Part shown: positions 8,586-16,263 of the stretch, one piece after another
Layout of the letters: every line of letters begins with the position of its first letter
Numbering within the stretch: position 1 is the stretch's first letter
The notes under the pieces: generated by a model
The model's database searches: none
The model's input: the letters and a program-made list of their open reading frames with translations, nothing else
What the model was told of the DNA's origin: nothing
From: Nanobdellati archaeon
Lineage (GTDB): Archaea > B1Sed10-29 > JAGVWA01
Assembly: GCA_018304505.1 (NCBI GenBank)
Contig: JAGVWA010000013.1
Span: forward strand, 1-41,267
Direction of reading: 5' to 3'
DNA length: 41,267 nt
Position numbers and translations under genes: made by a program

Positions 8586-9815
8586 ATGACAGTAACTTCC
8601 ATTTTGAAAAGCCCTGCAAATACGACAATGATTTTCGGCATTGTAAGTTTCATAGCATCCTTGATTTACCTAAGCAACGAGGCCTACTTTTCTCTAGTTG
8701 CGGGCCTGAGCGCGGCTTTAATCGTGCTGCCAAAGTTCATTGAGGCGATGCAGGAATATCAAGAAGCAAGAACCATGGAAAAGTACTTGCCAGACTTCCT
8801 GAGGGAGGTTGCAGAAGCGCACAAGGCAGGCATGCCACTTCCAAAAGCCATAGCCACAGCCGCAGAGGGCAATTATGGCCCGTTGACTAAGCAGATGCGC
8901 ATTGTCGCCTCGCAAGTAAGCTGGGGCATGAGCTTCGACACTGCCTTGTTGCGATTAACCAAGAGGACTTCATCGCGCCTCATTAAACAAACCATGCGCG
9001 TCATCGTCGAGAGCTACCGGGCAGGGGGTGACGTTGCAAGCATCCTGGAAACCGTGTCAGAGGACATACGTTCATTAAAGCAGACAGAGTCAGAACGCAA
9101 GGAAAAATTCTCTGCCAATGTCGCAGTAACTTACGTGATCTTCTTCCTCTTCTTAGGCATCCTGATTGGGTTAGCCAACTTTCTCATTCCGCAGATGACG
9201 CAATTCAGCGCCTTCGCCCCGGCAATTGGTGGTGAATCCAGTCCGCCGACAGAAGCGGAGTACAAGGTTTTCTTTCTACACTTGATACTGATTTCCGCGT
9301 TCTTCAGCGGCATGGTTGCTGGTTTCATGAGCGAGAACTCGTTCCTCGCTGGCCTGAGGCACAGCTTTGTCTTAATGATAATAACGATATTAATCGGCCA
9401 GGTTTTCCTGAACCCGGCACCGCTTACGCAACAGCTCGGAAAGGAGATCTCTACAGTGCCGCCGAGCGGCATCCAGAAATTACAGCTAGGCGGAGCCACA
9501 GCCGAAAAGGTCGAGCCGCGATACAAGACATACGTATTGACAAAGGACATAACTACAGACCAAATCGTGAACAGCGTCAATGAAGAGATTGAAAAGGGCA
9601 TCACGTTCTTCGAAAAACCGATAACAAGCTCGCGAATTCAATTTAGGCAGGAAAAGTGCCTGGCGTGCGAGCGCGGCGACATAACAGTGAGAAAGCACCG
9701 TGTCATAGTTGGCGTTCCAACAAAAATCGCGTACAAGGTTGAGCAGGAAGGGGAAACCTTCATCGTGTTGATAAGGGACACGCCGGCAGAGATGAACGAA
9801 ACAGAAGGGGCTTAA
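8586..9815 (+). CDS. TadC/FlaJ-like pilus platform protein (second)
   Basis: Second platform-type protein, 409 residues. Residues 1-50 contain two hydrophobic segments. The cytoplasmic helical part follows, with PDFLREVAEAHKAGMPLPKA, the T2SS F-domain signature region. Hydrophobic segments recur at about 180-205, 235-255 and 260-280. A C-terminal tail of about 130 residues, unusual for the family, is soluble-looking and contains a CLAC pair (about residues 358-361). It begins 3 bases after the first tadC, with TGATC as a likely ribosome site. The tail could face outside and interact with pilins; that is inference. Confidence 0.85.
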   Translation: MTVTSILKSPANTTMIFGIVSFIASLIYLSNEAYFSLVAGLSAALIVLPKFIEAMQEYQEARTMEKYLPDFLREVAEAHKAGMPLPKAIATAAEGNYGPLTKQMRIVASQVSWGMSFDTALLRLTKRTSSRLIKQTMRVIVESYRAGGDVASILETVSEDIRSLKQTESERKEKFSANVAVTYVIFFLFLGILIGLANFLIPQMTQFSAFAPAIGGESSPPTEAEYKVFFLHLILISAFFSGMVAGFMSENSFLAGLRHSFVLMIITILIGQVFLNPAPLTQQLGKEISTVPPSGIQKLQLGGATAEKVEPRYKTYVLTKDITTDQIVNSVNEEIEKGITFFEKPITSSRIQFRQEKCLACERGDITVRKHRVIVGVPTKIAYKVEQEGETFIVLIRDTPAEMNETEGA

Positions 9816-9839
9816 GCAAAAACGTTAGGGGCAGCAGCA

Positions 9840-10349
9840 ATGGCACAACTGATTGGCAGGAGAGGGAATTATAACTTTGACTTCATAATAGCCCTCGCGT
9901 TTTTTCTGGGATTCTATGCCACGATTTTCACCATACTGCCATATTACGAGGTGCAGCCGACAATTATCGAAGACCCACTTAAAGAGGAATCAGCATACCT
10001 TGAACACGTCTTAATCAGAACCCCAGGATACCCATCTAACTGGACAACCCTCTCTGAAGTGCAACGAATCGGGCTGGCTGTTGAAAATGAAACAATAGAA
10101 TACGGCATACTCGACAGCAACAAGGTTCTCGCAATCAATGCGCAGGACTGCAGCGCCTTGCAGCACCTATCTGGGATAACAACGAACTTCAAGATACGCA
10201 TAGAAACAGGCAGCACAAGCTATGAGTGCAACACCTCGATTTCAGGCGCTGCGCGGTACCTCGAAAAACCAGTAAGCATACGCGAGGACAACGCAACCGC
10301 AATGACGGTGGCTTATGAAACGGGAAAAATAAGGATATGGATCTGGTGA
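9840..10349 (+). CDS. Pilin-like protein with Arg-Gly leader
   Basis: A 169-residue protein starting MAQLIGRRGNYNFDF and continuing into a long hydrophobic helix (FIIALAFFLGFYATIFTIL). The RRG followed by a hydrophobic stretch resembles a class III prepilin leader, with predicted cleavage after Gly9. The exported part contains four Asn sequons and two cysteines. AGGGG at about 9827-9831 precedes the start. The next gene begins 7 bases after the stop. Probably a minor pilin. It has no named domain that I recognise. Confidence 0.78.
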   Translation: MAQLIGRRGNYNFDFIIALAFFLGFYATIFTILPYYEVQPTIIEDPLKEESAYLEHVLIRTPGYPSNWTTLSEVQRIGLAVENETIEYGILDSNKVLAINAQDCSALQHLSGITTNFKIRIETGSTSYECNTSISGAARYLEKPVSIREDNATAMTVAYETGKIRIWIW

Positions 10350-10356
10350 GCTGGAA

Positions 10357-12504
10357 ATGAAACGCGGAATGATGTACATGCTTGAGGCCATACTGGCCAT
10401 TTTTATATTGTTCAGTTTCCTGGTGAACATTGAAAAGCCGATAACGCCGCAGGTCTCAAATGTAGGCAACGAACCGCGGCTCTTCGAATTCGCGACAGCA
10501 GCAACCCAGATCCTCTGCAACAACCAGGACCTAAGGGCGTACCTTGCTAATGACACGCTGCAATTCACGAACCTCACGTCATACCTGCCAGAAGACCTCG
10601 GCTATGCATTCTACCTCTTCAACCAGTCAGGAAACTTGACCGACAGCTTCATCATTGGAGAAAGAGAACGCGATGCCGAAACCGTGGGCCTGTGGCACTT
10701 CAATGAAAACCAGGGCACACAGGCAAAGGATTATAGCGGCAACGGTTACCATGGAACCCTCGCAGGAACATCATTGCCGCAGTGGGACACTGGAAAACTT
10801 AATTATGCCCTCAACACAACCAACGCAGGAACCACCAATAATGGAAACAGGGTCACTACCAGTTACCGTGAGTCAATGGGTTCCGAAGGCACGATCATGT
10901 TCTGGTTATACATAAACCTGTCAAGCGAGCAATACCTAATCTCAAGAGGATATGACGGCTACTCGCTCAGGATACTTGGGCAGAAAACCCAACTGCGCGA
11001 CGATAATCAATACATTGCAGGCAACGCGCCAACATCAGCCAATGTCATCCCACTAAACACATGGACCCATGTCGCTTTTACATGGGGCCCGACCAACGGC
11101 ATCAGGATATTCCACAATGGCGTTCAAGAAGCAAGCGCAAGCTCAGCAACCGGGGAACTGTGGGCGCCGCGGGCAACTGACACGAACCTGACAATGATGG
11201 CCCGCGCAGGCACTGGAAACATTGAAAATGACAACGCCTTGCAAGGAAAAATGGACGAAGTGATCTTCCTAAGCACGGAGTTGAACAGCTCGCTGATACT
11301 CGAGGCGTACACGAGCCAGACGGCAGACACATCCGGTTTAGGAAATGAAACTACCGCAAGCAGCTCATGCATCATAAGCGGCTGGCTGAACCCAGTACCG
11401 GGGCTGCTGACAGACCACTTCACAGACAACTCGCAAAACAACACCCTGAACAACGTCACAATAGACGAGTTCACCACCTTCAATTCTTCAGGCGGAACGC
11501 AAGAAGAATCAATAGCCCTAGCTGGAAACATTCCTGAAACTGACGCAAACACGATCACCCTGTTGCGCCTTGACGAGACATCAGGAACCACGGCATTTGA
11601 TGAAACCGGAACTAACAACTTCACAGTAACAGCGCCCAACAGAACAAATGGACGCTTCAACATTGCGCTGAACTTCACCAATGACGGCTTCAACGACGGC
11701 AACGCGAGGGCGTACTTTGAAGCAGCCCGCAATCTCCAAACCCCATTAAAGAACTTCACGTGGGCCGCTTGGGTGTACAGAACAGGGGCAAGCGATGACA
11801 GCCCCGTACTTTTCGAAGAGCGTCAGCTTAGCGGTGGTGATAACACGCTCAATGTTTTCTTACGCGCACTATCCACTGGTGTAGTACAATACATACACTC
11901 AAACTGTACAAACAGCTACTCAAGCAGTGTAATCACATCAACCGGCGCAATCCAAACCGGGGCTTGGGCACACTTGGCATTTGTCAGAAACGGCACAAAT
12001 CTAAAGATCTACGTCAACGGAGTTGTGAAAGCCAACAGCGTAATAGCAGCGGACTACTGCACCACAGGCACGCGGCGCTGGAACTTAGGAGAGGGTAACT
12101 GGAGGAACACGGACTTTCAAGGAATCATTGACGAAGTCCTAATACAAAACACGGCCATGTCTGAACAGGAAATTCAGGCACTCGCTGCATTCAACGGCAC
12201 TTTACTTAGCAAGCAAATCAGCAGGCAGGACGCAAACTTCACGACAATTGAAATCACTGAAACTGATGCCAGCGGATTCTTAACAATCGACATCGTGAAC
12301 GCGTCTGACACGTCTCAAGTGCTCGTGGCGAACGTGAGCAATGGTACAGACATATCGAATGCCAACGACAATATTATAGTGCGCGCGAACTTCACAAGCA
12401 ACGGATCATACTTCCCAACGCTTGACTACTGGGCGGTTAGCCTAGACAGGCAGTACTTCACGTACGCGCCAAAAAAAATCACAGGGGCATTCTGGAATAG
12501 ATAG
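10357..12504 (+). CDS. LamG-domain pilin-like protein (candidate pilus adhesin)
   Basis: A 715-residue protein that begins like a prepilin: MKRG, then the hydrophobic helix MMYMLEAILAIFILFSFLV, giving predicted prepilin-peptidase cleavage after Gly4. After about 100 residues come two LamG/concanavalin A-like lectin domains: about 108-320 (starts VGLWHFNEN, contains WTHVAFTW and GKMDEVIF) and about 400-620 (starts TLLRLDET, contains WAHLAFVRNG and GIIDEVLI). A beta-rich C-terminal segment of about 95 residues follows. Such domains bind glycans or proteins. It has many Asn sequons, so it is probably glycosylated. GGTGAG at 10346-10351 is the ribosome site. Its position between pilin-like genes and its leader suggest it is built into the pilus, perhaps at the tip. 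The binding target is unknown. Confidence 0.85.
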   Translation: MKRGMMYMLEAILAIFILFSFLVNIEKPITPQVSNVGNEPRLFEFATAATQILCNNQDLRAYLANDTLQFTNLTSYLPEDLGYAFYLFNQSGNLTDSFIIGERERDAETVGLWHFNENQGTQAKDYSGNGYHGTLAGTSLPQWDTGKLNYALNTTNAGTTNNGNRVTTSYRESMGSEGTIMFWLYINLSSEQYLISRGYDGYSLRILGQKTQLRDDNQYIAGNAPTSANVIPLNTWTHVAFTWGPTNGIRIFHNGVQEASASSATGELWAPRATDTNLTMMARAGTGNIENDNALQGKMDEVIFLSTELNSSLILEAYTSQTADTSGLGNETTASSSCIISGWLNPVPGLLTDHFTDNSQNNTLNNVTIDEFTTFNSSGGTQEESIALAGNIPETDANTITLLRLDETSGTTAFDETGTNNFTVTAPNRTNGRFNIALNFTNDGFNDGNARAYFEAARNLQTPLKNFTWAAWVYRTGASDDSPVLFEERQLSGGDNTLNVFLRALSTGVVQYIHSNCTNSYSSSVITSTGAIQTGAWAHLAFVRNGTNLKIYVNGVVKANSVIAADYCTTGTRRWNLGEGNWRNTDFQGIIDEVLIQNTAMSEQEIQALAAFNGTLLSKQISRQDANFTTIEITETDASGFLTIDIVNASDTSQVLVANVSNGTDISNANDNIIVRANFTSNGSYFPTLDYWAVSLDRQYFTYAPKKITGAFWNR

Positions 12505-12519
12505 CATTAGGTGGAATGA

Positions 12520-12837
12520 ATGATGAAAGGACTGAAAAACGGAATGAAAAAGGGAACGCGGGGAATGCAGCGAGGACAACTGATGATTATCATGGCGCTA
12601 GTGCTGGTTTTCTTGACTGCACAGTTTATCGGGGTTTACGTGACAGACATTGCCACAGAACAAGAAACGCAAAACTCGCGTATTGACACGCAGTCAATGA
12701 TCATTACGAACATCGAAAAGGAACTCACGTTAGTGGTATCGATGGACCCGACAAACGACACCAGGATTGACGAATTCATAAACTTCTCAGTTGATTACGC
12801 TGCACAGCGCGGCTTTGACTTAAACATAACGACGTGA
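12520..12837 (+). CDS. Small pilin-like protein
   Basis: A 105-residue protein with a basic leader rich in Lys/Arg-Gly, ending QRGQLMIIM, and a hydrophobic helix (LMIIMALVLVFLTAQFIGVY). Cleavage after Gly19 fits a class III prepilin. The mature part is only about 86 residues, acidic and helical, with two Asn sequons at the end. AGGTGG at 12509-12514 is the ribosome site; the ATG at 12523 is an equally placed start. Of the pilin-like proteins here, this one looks most like a simple structural subunit in size. That is inference. Confidence 0.75.
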   Translation: MMKGLKNGMKKGTRGMQRGQLMIIMALVLVFLTAQFIGVYVTDIATEQETQNSRIDTQSMIITNIEKELTLVVSMDPTNDTRIDEFINFSVDYAAQRGFDLNITT

Positions 12838-12843
12838 TACGCA

Positions 12844-14256
12844 ATGAAAAGATTACTCATCGCACTAATACTATTGCTTCCAATGGCCTATGCCCCCCAG
12901 ACATTTGAAGATTTTTTCGACAACCAATCCTTTATTGATGAAATAAACAATCTAGAGATCTCTAACAGCGCCGCGCAGATATCAGGAGCCAACACGACCG
13001 GTAATTTAACATCTATCGAAATCTCGGCGCCAAGCAACCACCTCATAACCTTTACTTACAACACATCAAATGCCACGGAGGTCCAGCCTGACGACTTCAC
13101 AACGGGTTTGTGGCATTTCAATGGCACTACTGCAGAAGCTAGCGGAAACGGCAGCACGGCCTCCCTGCAAAATGGAGCTACGTTTTCTACAGGCTTATAC
13201 GGACAGGGTCTTTACCTTGACGGGATCAATGATTGGGTTGAAACAAACACTGGCACGATAGCCACCTCCGGCACTGTTGAGCTCTGGTTCAAGCCAAACG
13301 TGAATCTGCCGATTTCAGGCGGCGTAGTGAACAGGTACATTTTTAGCAGGATCGACGCGCGCCCCAATGCATTTATGGTGCCTGACGGCAGGATAGTGTT
13401 CAATCTCTACACAGGCAGCCACCAGTACGCGTTCTCAACTACCAACTCATGGCAAGAAGGCAGATGGTACCACTTGGCATTCACATGGGCCCCAGGAACA
13501 ATGAGCACCTATGTCGACGGCACCAAGCAGGCAACGACAACATACAGCGGCAGCATGGACACGCTCGCAGGAACATGGAGACTTGGATTGAGCTTCAGCA
13601 CTGCACAGCCACCGAATGCAACAATTGACGACTTTGTTTTATATAATTATCCAAGGACTGCGCAAGAGATCCTTGATGCGGCAAGGCGTGACAACATTTC
13701 AATCAGCATTCTCAATTCAAGCGACAACTCGACCATAATTAGTGACACATCAAATGGCACCGACTTGACATACCTGGCCGGCACCACCATACGCCTCTTT
13801 GCGGGGCTCTTCAAGGTAGGCACAAAATTCCTTGATGAATGGAAAATCACTTCAATCGAAAACATTTCAACGCGTGGAACCAGCGGCTTCGTTTCAGTCT
13901 CGCCAAGAAAGCCATTCATTGATGAAATCGTTACATGTGAAAACTCAACAGACTTCGGAGAAAACCTGACCTATCGGTGGTTCATAAACTCTATTGAACA
14001 GCTTGATGAGAACTCCTCAACCCTCGACTTGACAGGCCTCGCCTCGATAGGTGACATTATCCAATGCTCAATAACCTCAGCAAGCGTTTCTGAAAGATTC
14101 TCTCCAGAAACCGAAATCGGGGCATGTAACGTGAACATCAAGTGTTCAACCAGCCAGTGCAACAAGCGCCGCGACTTCACCATATCGATTTCTCCAAAAT
14201 CCGGCGCGCAAACCATTGCACATAGTACGTTCAAGCGCGTTTGTTACGCTTCCTGA
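12844..14256 (+). CDS. Secreted LamG-domain protein
   Basis: A 470-residue secreted protein. A classical signal peptide (MKRLLIALILLLPMAYA, cleavage after about residue 17) replaces the prepilin leader of its neighbours. A LamG domain spans about residues 82-280, beginning GLWHFNGTT, with WYHLAFTW and the conserved ending IDDFVLYNY. An Ig-like segment with a disulfide-type Cys pair and YRWFIN lies at about 345-425. The last 45 residues are Cys/Arg-rich and unlike the rest. There is no membrane anchor, so it may be shed or held by the pilus or S-layer. GTGAT overlapping the upstream stop (12834-12838) serves as ribosome site. Last gene before a new promoter region, so probably the end of the pilus operon. 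Confidence 0.82.
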   Translation: MKRLLIALILLLPMAYAPQTFEDFFDNQSFIDEINNLEISNSAAQISGANTTGNLTSIEISAPSNHLITFTYNTSNATEVQPDDFTTGLWHFNGTTAEASGNGSTASLQNGATFSTGLYGQGLYLDGINDWVETNTGTIATSGTVELWFKPNVNLPISGGVVNRYIFSRIDARPNAFMVPDGRIVFNLYTGSHQYAFSTTNSWQEGRWYHLAFTWAPGTMSTYVDGTKQATTTYSGSMDTLAGTWRLGLSFSTAQPPNATIDDFVLYNYPRTAQEILDAARRDNISISILNSSDNSTIISDTSNGTDLTYLAGTTIRLFAGLFKVGTKFLDEWKITSIENISTRGTSGFVSVSPRKPFIDEIVTCENSTDFGENLTYRWFINSIEQLDENSSTLDLTGLASIGDIIQCSITSASVSERFSPETEIGACNVNIKCSTSQCNKRRDFTISISPKSGAQTIAHSTFKRVCYAS

Positions 14257-14273
14257 GCCCACGCACGCCCAGA

Positions 14274-14390
14274 TACTATATATACCCATGTTGCGCCTAT
14301 ACCCACATTGCGCCCCCATTTAACCCCTGCAGAGTGACAACCGGGAAAACATTTATATACAACATAAAGGAAAAGGTATCCAGAATAATA
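14274..14390 (+). promoter_or_regulatory. Promoter region with two TATA-like boxes
   Basis: The 134-base gap after the pilus operon has two TATA-like stretches: ACTATATATA at about 14275-14284 and ATTTATATAC at about 14350-14359. The second is about 32-41 bases before ATG 14391 and would give a very short leader. A 17-bp tandem repeat (14281-14314) lies between the boxes. The surface-protein genes downstream are therefore probably transcribed separately from the pilus operon. Confidence 0.55.
14281..14314. repeat. Imperfect 17-bp tandem repeat, two copies
   Basis: 14281-14297 and 14298-14314 are directly adjacent 17-base copies matching at 15 of 17 positions (TATACCCATGTTGCGCC versus TATACCCACATTGCGCC). 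They overlap the first TATA-like box and sit upstream of the second. A paired protein-binding site is possible. No regulator is identified. Confidence 0.65.
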
Positions 14391-16262
14391 ATGCAACAAT
14401 TACCAAAGGGGCAACGGGACATGGACAAACTCAAAATTCTCGTAAACGCAATGCTTACTATAATATTACTAGCGCAGCTCGGGCTATCTTCGGTAACAGT
14501 CCTGTTTCCGCCAAGCAAACTCGACGCTGGAGTTCCCAGTTCGCAGATGCAGGTAATGCTCGCAGGAGGCCCTTACCAGGACATCACATTAAGCGTGTCC
14601 TCTCCGGGTTGCATCACATTCAACTCAACGCAGGAAACCATTACCGGCCCAGTAGGCCCATTCCCATTCTACATAGACTTCGAGATAAACGGCACCCAAC
14701 AGAGCTTATGCGAAGTCACTGTCGCAATGACGGCCACTGACAACGGCGCAGGGGGCGCGCAGGTAAACCAGACGTCTGATCCGGTTTACATAACAATATA
14801 CCCCAACACTATAATAACCACACAGACCTACTTCGACAAAGCGTACTTAGTGACAAATGAAACCAATAACGTTTACATTAACGTCACAAATTCAGGAATA
14901 GGGCAGGCCACCAACATCACGGTCTCATTGTCAGTAAACGAGTCAGACAACATAACACTTACAAATGTAACACAGGTCATCGATGTTCTCAACGAATCAA
15001 GCACAGCAACACTTTTTTTCAGAGCAAACCCAAGTGAGCTGCAGAACTTCACATTCAACTCGAACTTTTCATACAACAAAAACACGAGCACTGGCGCTCA
15101 ATTCGATACTGACAACACTACAACAACCATGCTTTCACAGCCCGGCTTCAGGGACCTTGCAATCGCAAGCATTGAAACCGACTCGCCACTACGGGACCTT
15201 AGCGGCACAGTAACAATAACCATAGCCAACTACGGAGAGGTCACAGAAAACAACAGGACACTATCCTTATACTTGAACGGCAACAGCACCGGAAATGTAT
15301 CTGTAAACATGACTCCTGGTGAATCACAACAGCACAACTTCACATTCATATCAGCAGCAAACAATTCAATAACAGCAAGCATCGAAGAGCTGCCAGACGA
15401 CGTAAACCTGAGCAACAACAACATGACCCTCACTTACATCCCACCTGCGCCTGGAGTGCCGGCCCAGCCAAAAGAAGAATTCATAGACACAAGCAGCGGT
15501 GGACCTGTCGGAGGTTCAGCAACACAGGGCAGCCAAAAAACTTTCCAAATCGCAAACGTCGACAGTGGCGAGCAAAAACAATTATCTGTGAACTCACAAA
15601 ACCTGCAAAGCCTTACAGTGACATTCGCAAATCAGATTGACAGTGCAAAAATAATAGCCATAACACACAGCTCAACAACGCTAATGCAGCTTCCGAGCGA
15701 CTTCACGGCAATACAGTTCTTCCAAATAGAAACCGAATCCCTGCCCGCAGGGTCAATAAGCTCTGCAACGATTAACTTCAAGGTATCAAAATCACTGCTA
15801 GAAAGCAACAATGCTAAACCTGAATCGGTGTTTGCCCTGCACAACAACAACGCACAATGGATACTATTGCCAACAACCCTCGTTGACGAGGACAGCGCGT
15901 TCTATTATTATGAGGCCCAGACACCATCATTCAGCTACTTCGCCATATCGTTTGTTAAACCACAAGCTGAAACGCAGGAAGGGCCCGGGAACACAAGCAC
16001 ATCACAAACAAGTGAAGAATCAACATCACAACAGCTAGACCCAACAGGATTAGTGTCAAAGGAAACAGGCACTGTCTTAAACACTACAAAGCAAACAAAC
16101 GAAACAAAAACCACAAGTGATAGCGGCACTTCAATCACCGGCGAGGCCATCCTTGGGGGCTACGGCAACATTGCCATAGGCCTGGCAGTGCTCGCCTTGT
16201 TAGGATACGGATATTTCAGATACGTAAAGCCACGCAATGGCAAACGCAGGATGAGGTTGTAG
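14391..16262 (+). CDS. Surface protein with CARDB-like repeats and PGF-pre-PGF domain
   Basis: A 624-residue membrane-anchored surface protein. The signal sequence lies at about residues 11-35 (KILVNAMLTIILLAQLGLSS). Beta-sandwich segments like CARDB domains follow, at about 145-240 and 255-340. About 377-523 matches the PGF-pre-PGF domain of archaeal S-layer-type proteins: late motif FKVSKSLLESNN, then WILLPTTLVDEDSAFYYYEA and FSYFAIS. A Thr/Ser/Gln-rich stalk, one transmembrane helix (about 583-610) and a basic tail (KPRNGKRRMRL) complete it. The usual PGF motif for archaeosortase processing is absent, so it is probably held by the helix itself. ATG 14421 is an alternative start. The giant repeat protein gene starts one base after the stop. 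Confidence 0.82.
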   Translation: MQQLPKGQRDMDKLKILVNAMLTIILLAQLGLSSVTVLFPPSKLDAGVPSSQMQVMLAGGPYQDITLSVSSPGCITFNSTQETITGPVGPFPFYIDFEINGTQQSLCEVTVAMTATDNGAGGAQVNQTSDPVYITIYPNTIITTQTYFDKAYLVTNETNNVYINVTNSGIGQATNITVSLSVNESDNITLTNVTQVIDVLNESSTATLFFRANPSELQNFTFNSNFSYNKNTSTGAQFDTDNTTTTMLSQPGFRDLAIASIETDSPLRDLSGTVTITIANYGEVTENNRTLSLYLNGNSTGNVSVNMTPGESQQHNFTFISAANNSITASIEELPDDVNLSNNNMTLTYIPPAPGVPAQPKEEFIDTSSGGPVGGSATQGSQKTFQIANVDSGEQKQLSVNSQNLQSLTVTFANQIDSAKIIAITHSSTTLMQLPSDFTAIQFFQIETESLPAGSISSATINFKVSKSLLESNNAKPESVFALHNNNAQWILLPTTLVDEDSAFYYYEAQTPSFSYFAISFVKPQAETQEGPGNTSTSQTSEESTSQQLDPTGLVSKETGTVLNTTKQTNETKTTSDSGTSITGEAILGGYGNIAIGLAVLALLGYGYFRYVKPRNGKRRMRL

Positions 16263-16263
16263 A

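Noticed and set aside
4841-12837. Archaellum operon
   Set aside because: No FlaH-type ATPase, FlaG/F or archaellin-type genes are present; an ATPase with two TadC proteins and mixed pilin-like genes fits a type IV pilus or secretion system better.
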